This document shows positions 7,667 through 14,796 of a DNA stretch of 21,368 nucleotides, piece by piece. Source of the DNA: Phycisphaerales bacterium (lineage in GTDB: Bacteria > Planctomycetota > Phycisphaerae > Phycisphaerales > SM1A02); the NCBI GenBank assembly GCA_030748455.1, contig JASMLY010000090.1, positions 1 through 21,368 on the forward strand, given 5' to 3'. Each line of letters opens with the position of its first letter. The stretch's first letter is position 1. The notes below the pieces were generated by a model. The model had not been told where the DNA came from, did no database searches, and saw nothing but the letters and a program-made list of their open reading frames with translations. Position numbers and translations under genes: made by a program.

Positions 7667-8368
7667 ATGGACTTGCAACGTGCGCAACAAATTCTCGAAA
7701 CGAGCCTACTCATGGGGGTTGATTTTTTACCAGTTGCAACTTCAAACACGGTACAAGAATCACCCCTACCACCCGACACATCCAGCAGTACGTTGCGAGC
7801 AAACCAACAGGCAAGGTTAGACGAGTTAGCCAAAATACATGACAACACCTGCCCACATTGCACAAAGGCAACCGGGCACAAACAAACTGTGTTTGGTGTA
7901 GGCAATCCTTCTGCAAGACTCATGTTCGTCGGGGAGGCTCCAGGATCTGAAGAAGATCGACTCGGTATTCCCTTCGTAGGAGCTGCAGGGAAAAAACTCG
8001 ATGAAATTATCAAAGCAATGGGAATGGATCGAGAAGAAGTCTACATTGCAAATGTACTAAAAAGCAGACCTCCAGAAAACCGAAAACCATCACCAGAAGA
8101 GATTGCGCATTGTGCTCCGTTCCTTTCGCAACAGATCGAAGTGGTTGAACCTGAAGTACTCGTCGCACTTGGAGGCTCAGCTGCGACGTACCTCCTTGAA
8201 ACGCAAATCGGGATTACCAAACTACGGGGATCTTGGGGTGATTTTTGTGGAATCCCCGTCATGCCAACCTTCCACCCTGCATATTTGCTGCGAAACTACA
8301 CCAACGAAACTCGCAGCCAAATCTGGTCGGATCTGCAGCAAGTCATGGCAAAATTAACCAATTCATGA
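7667..8368 (+). CDS. Uracil-DNA glycosylase, family 4-like
   Basis: The product is 233 aa and probably removes uracil from DNA in base excision repair. Seen: CPHC (62-65), GEAPGSEED (89-97), GIPFVGAAGKKLD (100-112), ANVLKSRPPENRKP (128-141), C149, ALGGSAA (167-173) and HPAYLLRN (203-210). This set is the family 4 fold with its 4Fe-4S site. Odd: the third expected cluster Cys, in the family motif NVVKCRPP, is Ser133 here. The 16-residue distance to C149 is what the family shows between the third and fourth ligands. The first ~50 residues are a variable leader; Met16 (7712) is an alternative start. The gene is the last of the Memo-dtd-udg run. Confidence 0.88.
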   Translation: MDLQRAQQILETSLLMGVDFLPVATSNTVQESPLPPDTSSSTLRANQQARLDELAKIHDNTCPHCTKATGHKQTVFGVGNPSARLMFVGEAPGSEEDRLGIPFVGAAGKKLDEIIKAMGMDREEVYIANVLKSRPPENRKPSPEEIAHCAPFLSQQIEVVEPEVLVALGGSAATYLLETQIGITKLRGSWGDFCGIPVMPTFHPAYLLRNYTNETRSQIWSDLQQVMAKLTNS

Positions 8369-8515
8369 AAAACCTTCTTTCGCAACCTATTTAGCAACAG
8401 TACTTTCCATAAAAAGTGTGATCTTTGTGATAAAATTGGGTTTTTAGGCTTGATTTCGTCATTATTTCGGTAACAATACACGCTGTAAACAACATTTCAA
8501 AGTATGGCAACTAGC

Positions 8516-8533
8516 GCCTGTTAGGCTTTTTTT
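8516..8533 (+). terminator. Weak intrinsic terminator after the Memo-dtd-udg run
   Basis: GCCT (8516-8519) and AGGC (8523-8526) form a short 4-bp stem with loop GTT. Seven T residues (8527-8533) follow at once. The U-tract is good but the stem is short. The rest of 8369-8550 is AT-rich with no gene; it should also hold the promoter of the next gene, but I see no convincing boxes. Confidence 0.4.
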
Positions 8534-8550
8534 AGGGATTTGTACCATCT

Positions 8551-9102
8551 ATGCAAGCTCAGAATAAAATTATTATTCCACAACCATATCACCTCGCCCT
8601 CTTTCGGTCAGCTGTGCACCCTGAATTTTTCGATATCGAAGAGCGAATCGAGATTCAGCATGCAGGGTATGAGTTTGAAGGCTGGCTCTACAAAGATGGT
8701 CATGTACTTCGGTTAGAGTTTGAGGGTACGTGCGCAACCGAAATTGTTACACCAGATCCTGAAAACCTCCCAGAGCGTGGCCACATCAATACGATGCAAT
8801 GTATTGGGGAACGAGATCATGAACAGGAATTTGCGGAACGCCTTCTTGTCATTTCTTCCATGCAATCTGAACAACTCTCAGAACATCTCTTTGGTGATAC
8901 GTATGAAGAACTTCGAACATTTGCAAATGAGAGCGATGCAAAAATACTGGAATGGACTGAAGGAAAGCATTTGCATATGAGCATTCTTGACGTACAACGC
9001 TACAGCAAGCAGGTCCACGCTCAGGGGTATCACCTGCAATCAGAACATGGACACGTTCTTCGTACCCAAGCGATCTTTGAAGTGATTGCAGAGCAATCCT
9101 AA
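8551..9102 (+). CDS. Conserved hypothetical protein resembling DUF2617
   Basis: The product is 183 aa, soluble and acidic, with no signal peptide or membrane segment. The early stretch (residues about 12-60: a Leu-Phe-Arg segment, AVHPEFF, a Gly-Tyr-Glu-Phe-Glu-Gly turn, then DGHVLRLEF) and the later GERDHEQEF resemble DUF2617 proteins as I remember them. That family is small and has no assigned function. The match is from memory and is only moderate. The start ATG lies 17 nt after the U-tract of the preceding terminator, so a leaderless or short-leader transcript is possible. It converges on the membrane protein gene with 16 bp between the stop codons and no obvious bidirectional terminator. 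Confidence 0.75.
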   Translation: MQAQNKIIIPQPYHLALFRSAVHPEFFDIEERIEIQHAGYEFEGWLYKDGHVLRLEFEGTCATEIVTPDPENLPERGHINTMQCIGERDHEQEFAERLLVISSMQSEQLSEHLFGDTYEELRTFANESDAKILEWTEGKHLHMSILDVQRYSKQVHAQGYHLQSEHGHVLRTQAIFEVIAEQS

Positions 9103-9118
9103 ACCATCCTAGTAGAGA

Positions 9119-10516
9119 TTACGGTTCAGTCTCAGGTTCAACAACGGAACTCCCAACAAGCATACCGTCCCACCAGATGTCGTGTGTGCCTTGTCGATCA
9201 CATGCGTATCGCATCAATAAGTAGACCATCACGCTTGCACTAAAAAACCCACTGAATAACCAACCAATCATGAAGTCGTAAACGATTGTCTCCCAAATTG
9301 CAACGAGACCACTTGCAGCAGATTCGTACCACGCCAACCCTACAACAGGAACACCGTCAGCTTGAAGAGCACCAGCATTCCCAAGAGATGCATTGAACGA
9401 CCACGCGTCTACTAATTGTGCAGTGAAATCAAGGGTGAGGTTTGCGAGCAACCTCACGAGTATAAATCCTAAAACCAACCCGACAATGAGTACGGCAAGA
9501 TATCCCAGTAAATGCAGTGGTTTGGCGAACATGTACGCAAATGATCGTTGGATAGATTCCCCGCCTTCACAATTTTCAACAGCGATAGATGGAATAAGTA
9601 AGGGCCAGCACACAGCGTATCCGAGGGCGACGATCGCGATCAAAAAACCAAAGACGAGCGCAAGACCATAGAGCAGACTGCCAACAAAATTGAGAATTGG
9701 AACATTAAACAATAACAAGCCAAACAACACTAATCCAATACTCACAGCAGCTACGAGCATTGCAGGCGCCGTCAAAGCGAGCAGAGTTGCACGCCAACGA
9801 TCCGATGAAAACCGCAGAGCCGATGCGACTTCTACTCTGTCTCCTCTTGCATGTTGACACGCTTGCATTCTTGCAATAGCGCACCCTCCGATGCTCATCA
9901 CGAGCACAAACACCAACCCATACAAACTGATAAACCAATGGTGTCCTGCCTTCCACAATAATTGGGGTAAATCCCAGACGATTGCAACGACACCTTGCCA
10001 GACACGTACAACATCAAGTTCCAATGAAGCATCCACAATCTTATTCCACTCAACTGAAACAAAAGTAGCTGAAGATTCAAACGGACCAAGGGGACGTATT
10101 GATTCGAGTTCTACATATAATTTTTCAAACTCTTTCACCTCTTGTTGGGTCACCGATCCATTTTGTTGGTGCTCTGCCCATGCTGCGAGTAGGTGAGATT
10201 GGGCGTCTTCTACTGTCCATTCAGACACATCCCTCGGTGCGGTGTTCCCAAGAACTGTGCCAGATTCAGCAATTGCGACTTGTCGCTTTTGTGCAAGAAA
10301 GTCGATCTCAATTGTTGAGCCAAGTGGCGCATGCATCGCTGGTGCTTGTGAATCCCAAAGCCGACCAGTTGCCATGAGGACGACAACCATCATAAAACCA
10401 ATAAGCAATCTCGCTGGTTGCATTGAACTGGCGATCGCAACGAATATCGAAGGAAACTGAAATACGCGTTCAAAATCTACCCCATCGACAATCGTTTTTT
10501 GTTTCCTATGTTGCAT
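9119..10516 (-). CDS. Multi-pass membrane protein of unknown function
   Basis: The product is 465 aa. Hydrophobic segments are near residues 37-52, 192-216, 240-262, 264-285, 287-312, 335-357 and 408-436, so about seven membrane passes. Residues 53-190 form a soluble loop, probably periplasmic, that includes an acidic helical part (about 100-140). I do not recognise a catalytic motif. The segment ending SIAVENCEGGESIQRSFAYMF resembles a stretch in uncharacterised planctomycete membrane proteins. The frame opens at 10546, but AGGAG about 8 nt before the ATG at 10516 selects the shorter form. It follows the cytochrome gene on the same strand, separated by a strong terminator, so a functional link is not established. 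Confidence 0.8.
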   Translation of the reverse strand: MQHRKQKTIVDGVDFERVFQFPSIFVAIASSMQPARLLIGFMMVVVLMATGRLWDSQAPAMHAPLGSTIEIDFLAQKRQVAIAESGTVLGNTAPRDVSEWTVEDAQSHLLAAWAEHQQNGSVTQQEVKEFEKLYVELESIRPLGPFESSATFVSVEWNKIVDASLELDVVRVWQGVVAIVWDLPQLLWKAGHHWFISLYGLVFVLVMSIGGCAIARMQACQHARGDRVEVASALRFSSDRWRATLLALTAPAMLVAAVSIGLVLFGLLLFNVPILNFVGSLLYGLALVFGFLIAIVALGYAVCWPLLIPSIAVENCEGGESIQRSFAYMFAKPLHLLGYLAVLIVGLVLGFILVRLLANLTLDFTAQLVDAWSFNASLGNAGALQADGVPVVGLAWYESAASGLVAIWETIVYDFMIGWLFSGFFSASVMVYLLMRYACDRQGTHDIWWDGMLVGSSVVEPETEP

Positions 10517-10544
10517 GAACCAATCTCCTACAACAACACGATAC

Positions 10545-10580
10545 AAAAATAGCGGCTAGCCAACAATGGCTAGCCGCTAT
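10545..10580 (-). terminator. Strong intrinsic terminator of the multiheme cytochrome gene
   Basis: ATAGCGGCTAGCC (10549-10561) and GGCTAGCCGCTAT (10568-10580) form a perfect 13-bp stem with a 6-nt loop. It starts 25 nt past the cytochrome stop codon on the minus strand and runs straight into a run of T residues. This is the clearest terminator in the window. Confidence 0.9.
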
Positions 10581-10605
10581 CGAATCGCAATTGATTAGAA
10601 GATTC

Positions 10606-13600
10606 TTATTGGCAGTCCCCCCAAGCACCCACCATACTGAGCAAATCTTCAACTCCAACAAAACCGTCCCCATCAACATCTGCAGAACATGAATCTGTGC
10701 AGGCTCCCCATTGATCGATCGCGATGAGGAGATCTGACACTCCTGTAAAGCCATCACCATCTGCATCGGTTTGACATGTTTCTTCTTCGCAATCAATGCT
10801 CGCAGAAAGAATACGAACAATGTCATCTCGAGTCAGTGTATTGATAAACGGGTGGGAGTTTTCTTTCACTTCGCCGCCCATTTCACTGAGGTACTTGTCC
10901 ATTTGTTGCACTTCAACAAAGACACGAGTAACACCCTCAGCATCTGGAACGGTACCTAAATCAACTGGGTTTAGAGGATCTGTAGTATCGACCATTTGCA
11001 AACCAAACTCTGCGTTTGCAATGACAGCGTAGTCATCAACACCTGGGGGTGCGAGTTGACTGACAAGTTCAACATCAACAACTGTACCACCGAGTTGCAC
11101 TTCTGAAACAAAATACACAGAATCTGGATGGGTAATATCGTAAATCAACAAACCATCCACACCATTTGCAACATACAGATAATCGTGTTCTCTTGATGGC
11201 TCATCATTTGTTGCGAGAAGCCAACGTGTATAGACATCCACCGCCTGTGCATTGCCTGTTTGAATGCTGTTTACGAGTTGTGGATATTCAATATCGGGCA
11301 ACAAGTCAATGATATGCACACCGTAGCTTGGATCAGCAACATAGGCACGCACAGCGAACTCGTTTCCGATTTGATAATGGCTAAAAACGAACACATCTTG
11401 CGCAACAATGTTTTGTACTGTCGCAGCAACAAATGGTAAGGTTTGATCGGCAATGTTGACAATCACTAGACCATCATCCATTGCTGTGACGAATAGGTAA
11501 ATACCCCAAGGAACAACTCTTACTGCGTTGGGAATTTCAACTGTTGCAACAAGGGTCGCTACATTAGGTTCATCATTATCATAGACCCGCACGCCGACAC
11601 CACGGTCGACCACGTAGAGATATTGTGCACCTCGTGCCACATCAATTGCGTCGATATCTACGATCACTTCGACAGCTTCGTCTGGTGTCACAGTTGTACG
11701 ATCATAAATGGCGACTCCTTCAAGCCCTTGAGCGACAAAAATGTAGTCAGCAGATCCTTCTACGCCATTGGGTTTTGATGTAATTGCTTCAGGTGTCCCT
11801 TCGAGTTGCAAAGCGCCATCTGGAACAGGCAAATCTGGATCGGCTTTCCGATCGTAAATTCTCGCTCCACTATTGCCAACAGAAAAGATGGAATTTCGCG
11901 CGATTGAAAACAACCCAGAACCGAGTCCGAGAGAAGTCGGAGAACGATGACATTCTGCACACGTTCGAACTTCACCAGCTCCGCGAACAGTGTGAGGCTG
12001 AACGGGATTGTGCCCAAGACCAGACAATCCATTTGTCGTGACAGGCATTACGAAGTCTAATATCTTGGATCCATCTGGGGCAGTCACATCTGCAATGGGG
12101 TGGCAACCAACGATATATGGAGCAATCTTGCCTTCACTATTCCCTCCGAGTGAGAAGTGACGTAGTGCCTCGAATATTTTATTGTTTGTTGTAACTTTTC
12201 CTACTTCGTACGCACCTGTCACGTAATTCAACCCCATCTGAGTTTCGTCACGTTCAAAGTGGCAACCAAAACAATTTGGTAACCAAGAAGTATGGCAAGA
12301 ATAACATTCCAAACCGCCTTCTGGCTTGATGTGATTGTCGTTCATCGCACACGCTGCCATTGGGTTCGATTCCACAATATTCATGGTAGTTGGAATGGTG
12401 TGTTCGACACCATCAACTTTTGATGTAAGAACGTAGGCACCACTAGGAATTTGTACTACGTTCGTTAAAGAGATTCCATCATTATCGATCAAAGTTGGGG
12501 GCGTGTTTGGAAGCCCATGGCATGTTCGGCATTCAATTTTAGTTGCCTGATCCATGTGCCCGTAAATGTTTCCATCCCCATGAATTCCATTGTCTGTGTG
12601 ACAATCGATGCAATGCATGCCTGCCGCAGCATGGACATCTTGTGGGTTTGTGTCGTCAACTGTGTAATGGTAATTTTTATTGAACCGTTCATCGGTTGTA
12701 CCGGGCACACCTGGTCCTGATGGAAGTCTTGGGGGCATCTGAGCGCGACCAGTAAAGTTCAACCCAATTCGAGCACCTCGGTGGTGGCAGTGAATACACT
12801 GTTCACTTGGAATTTCTTTCGAAATTACATGTGTCCTTGGATGCCCCCCTTCAGTGTGGTCAATTGAGAGATCTGCACTTTCCGATAAGCCAGAGTTGGA
12901 ATACATCATATGGCACGCTGCGCATCCATCGGCTCGATACGTACCATCAACATTTGCGAATTCACCAGCTCCACGATACCCACGACCACGTGACCACAAG
13001 TGACATCGAGCGCAAGCTTGCGAAGGCACGGCAGCATAATGCGTTGAAACTTTCGTTGGGTCACCACCCGTGTAGATGAGAAGGTCGATTAAACTTTCAA
13101 CTGCACCCAGTTCTGTGGGTACATCTCCATCTGTATCTTCAATTGCAAAATTCCCGTACGTTGGTGTTTTTGATTGAACAACATCGTTGAGATACAATCC
13201 ACCCGCAAAGTGCCCTGCTGTTGTTGCCATCAAACTTTTCTTTACACGTACAACATGATCTGGGTGGCACATCCCACAGGTCGTTTCAACAATCCGTAAA
13301 TTGGATGGGTTTAAGAATTTTTGATATTCAAGGTCTTGGTCAAGCGGAGGGTTGGTTTCGTTGTACTCAACGGTTCCATCAGGGAAGACGTGGGCATCTT
13401 CGATTGTTTCGCCGAAAGGATCACCCCCATGGCAAAAATCACAATACAAATTCATCCCAGCCATGTTCTTCGTCACGTTTTCAATATCAGCATGGCAAAG
13501 CAAGCACCGTGGATAGGGATCGCCTCGACCATCCGCACCACGACCTTCATCTGGTCCAATTTGATTGATAAAAACAGGACCATCTGCAGTATCAACTCGA

Positions 13601-13788
13601 ACAGGTCCATGTGGCGAAGTGATTGTCACTTTTGGATTGCCAGAGGTTCCATGTTGCACGACAGCACCGAGGTGAGGATTTCGTACTCCCTCCTTCGTCA
13701 AAACCTTCCCATGCTTTGAACCACTTGGATTTGCCATCACAATCGAGGAAAACAAGATGAGTGCCATCAAATTGGTCAAGAATTTCAT
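10606..13788 (-). CDS. Exported undecaheme c-type cytochrome with LVIVD-like propeller and dockerin-like C-terminus
   Basis: The product is 1060 aa. Residues 1-19 are a Sec signal peptide with likely cleavage after VMA. Eleven CxxCH heme c sites follow at residues 95, 116, 171, 259, 289, 331, 393, 420, 495, 506 and 610. A further GCH at 561-563 lacks the first Cys. Residues about 620-975 show repeats of the LVIVD beta-propeller kind, such as YIFVAQGLEGVAIYD, YLYVVDRGVGVRVYD and LFVTAMDDGLVIVN. Residues 1005-1060 hold two dockerin/EF-hand-like motifs, DADGDGFTG and DVDGDGFVG, each ending near a Trp-Gly pair. AAGGAAG precedes the ATG. Inferred role: periplasmic or surface electron transfer, with the propeller and tail for binding or display. 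No cytochrome maturation or quinone oxidoreductase gene is in view. Confidence 0.92.
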   Translation of the reverse strand: MKFLTNLMALILFSSIVMANPSGSKHGKVLTKEGVRNPHLGAVVQHGTSGNPKVTITSPHGPVRVDTADGPVFINQIGPDEGRGADGRGDPYPRCLLCHADIENVTKNMAGMNLYCDFCHGGDPFGETIEDAHVFPDGTVEYNETNPPLDQDLEYQKFLNPSNLRIVETTCGMCHPDHVVRVKKSLMATTAGHFAGGLYLNDVVQSKTPTYGNFAIEDTDGDVPTELGAVESLIDLLIYTGGDPTKVSTHYAAVPSQACARCHLWSRGRGYRGAGEFANVDGTYRADGCAACHMMYSNSGLSESADLSIDHTEGGHPRTHVISKEIPSEQCIHCHHRGARIGLNFTGRAQMPPRLPSGPGVPGTTDERFNKNYHYTVDDTNPQDVHAAAGMHCIDCHTDNGIHGDGNIYGHMDQATKIECRTCHGLPNTPPTLIDNDGISLTNVVQIPSGAYVLTSKVDGVEHTIPTTMNIVESNPMAACAMNDNHIKPEGGLECYSCHTSWLPNCFGCHFERDETQMGLNYVTGAYEVGKVTTNNKIFEALRHFSLGGNSEGKIAPYIVGCHPIADVTAPDGSKILDFVMPVTTNGLSGLGHNPVQPHTVRGAGEVRTCAECHRSPTSLGLGSGLFSIARNSIFSVGNSGARIYDRKADPDLPVPDGALQLEGTPEAITSKPNGVEGSADYIFVAQGLEGVAIYDRTTVTPDEAVEVIVDIDAIDVARGAQYLYVVDRGVGVRVYDNDEPNVATLVATVEIPNAVRVVPWGIYLFVTAMDDGLVIVNIADQTLPFVAATVQNIVAQDVFVFSHYQIGNEFAVRAYVADPSYGVHIIDLLPDIEYPQLVNSIQTGNAQAVDVYTRWLLATNDEPSREHDYLYVANGVDGLLIYDITHPDSVYFVSEVQLGGTVVDVELVSQLAPPGVDDYAVIANAEFGLQMVDTTDPLNPVDLGTVPDAEGVTRVFVEVQQMDKYLSEMGGEVKENSHPFINTLTRDDIVRILSASIDCEEETCQTDADGDGFTGVSDLLIAIDQWGACTDSCSADVDGDGFVGVEDLLSMVGAWGDCQ

Positions 13789-14239
13789 TGGATCTTCCTT
13801 TTCAGTCTACGTACTAACCCCTCTGCTATTCTCATATCGTTCAAATATACGGGATACTTGCCCATTTGCCGCATAAAAAATGCTGATTTCATGGAAAAAG
13901 GTGTAAGGGATTTTCTTTCGTTATGTTCCATTTTCCCTGTGAGTACCCCCTGTGTACCCTTCAACGAAAGGGATGGAGGCATCACGTTCATCGGTCTCTC
14001 TTGACTTGGCGAAACACAACTTTTAGACCCGAGGTCCCAAACGCCCTGTGCGAGGTTCCCTTCGATCAATTTCGGATCAAGCCCCTATTCCCACTTCATT
14101 TTCCTCAGTTCGTACGTTTTGAGCTAACTGCGGAACATGCATGTTTCTAATCTCGCACAGCCCGATACTTTTATTGGGGAGTATTGATGTTTTTATTGGA
14201 CTAGAGCTAGGCTGCTCTACAGTTTTTATATACAAATGA
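13789..14239. other. 451-bp gene-free stretch between divergent cytochrome and metal-efflux genes
   Basis: No convincing gene is present. It should hold the promoters of the minus-strand cytochrome and the plus-strand efflux operon. Small structures seen are CCCTT/AAGGG (13957-13961 and 13968-13972), two TTTTATTGG copies and a 6-bp dyad near the right end. A 94-codon minus-strand frame starting with TTG ends in an ATGA overlap with the cytochrome start, but its protein shows no recognisable features. Confidence 0.6.
14169..14219 (+). promoter_or_regulatory. Candidate regulatory region of the metal-efflux operon
   Basis: Two exact copies of TTTTATTGG start 22 bp apart (14169 and 14191), close to two helical turns. 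They are followed by a dyad, TAGAGC (14202-14207) and GCTCTA (14214-14219), with a 6-nt spacer. TTGATG (14184-14189) lies in front of the dyad as a possible -35 box, but no good -10 box follows at the right distance. The dyad is followed 2 nt later by TTTTT, so a weak attenuator is an alternative. This is 20 bp upstream of the first operon gene. Confidence 0.35.
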
Positions 14240-14716
14240 ATGGACACTGCAACGAGATTAGCCTATATTCAATACATAGAAATGCTCCAACAGTGCACAA
14301 CCATTTTCATTTTGTCAGCCATTACTCTGCAAGCAGTGTTCGGAGGCTTGCAACATAGTGTTTCAATTTGTCTCGGTGGTGGGCACGATCATCATGCACA
14401 TGAACAAATCGAAGAAACCGAACATTGCGAATTGGAATGTTCCCACCATGACCGATGGGCAACACCAATTGAACACGATGAAGATGTTGCTGATTGCGAA
14501 TGTACCGATGTGGAGTTTGGGCTCGTTACGCTGCACGCAACACTTCGAAAAATAACTCAATGCCCGATCCCCGCCCCATTGGCTCTTCTCGATATCGAAA
14601 CGAGATTGAACCGACAAAATGTGTTACTTCGGGGACCACCGAAACTACAACCGTTTTACATTCCGGCAAAACAACACCAGCTTGTTGTGGTGCGCACTAC
14701 GCGCTTTCTCATTTAA
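14240..14716 (+). CDS. Small exported Cys/His-rich protein leading the metal-efflux operon
   Basis: The product is 158 aa from the ATG at 14240. A second in-frame ATG at 14282 would give 144 aa and place the hydrophobic segment (residues 20-37) closer to the N-terminus as a signal or anchor. Neither ATG has a clear ribosome binding site. Residues 44-88 are packed with potential metal ligands: CLGGGHDHHAHE, HCELECSHHD and EHDEDVADCEC. The C-terminal half is basic and unrecognised. The gene sits 80 bp upstream of the outer-membrane factor gene on the same strand. Metal binding in the periplasm, as a sensor, buffer or donor to the pump, is inference from composition and position. I do not recognise a named family. 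Confidence 0.7.
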   Translation: MDTATRLAYIQYIEMLQQCTTIFILSAITLQAVFGGLQHSVSICLGGGHDHHAHEQIEETEHCELECSHHDRWATPIEHDEDVADCECTDVEFGLVTLHATLRKITQCPIPAPLALLDIETRLNRQNVLLRGPPKLQPFYIPAKQHQLVVVRTTRFLI

Positions 14717-14741
14717 CCCTCATCTCTTTTTCTGTCCACTG

Positions 14742-14763
14742 AGCAGTTCGCTTGCGCACTGCT
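14742..14763 (+). other. Short imperfect hairpin between the first two efflux-operon genes
   Basis: AGCAGT (14742-14747) and ACTGCT (14758-14763) can pair, with further CGC/GCG pairing inside. There is no U-tract immediately after it. It could tune transcript processing or read-through between the leader gene and the pump genes, but it may also be chance. Confidence 0.25.
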
Positions 14764-14796
14764 AGGATTTTCGAATTGTAGATTAGGAGTTACAAC

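Noticed and set aside
7378..8013. A 211-codon minus-strand frame opposite dtd and the glycosylase gene
   Set aside because: It spans two well-supported genes on the other strand and shows no domain or ribosome binding site.
13785..14069. A 94-codon minus-strand frame whose stop overlaps the cytochrome start by ATGA
   Set aside because: It needs a TTG start, has no good ribosome binding site, no domain or signal, and the cytochrome has its own ribosome binding site. The ATGA overlap alone is not enough.
13923..14150. A 75-codon plus-strand frame in the same gap
   Set aside because: Composition is Phe/Pro/His-rich as expected from a random frame, with no ribosome binding site or recognisable feature.
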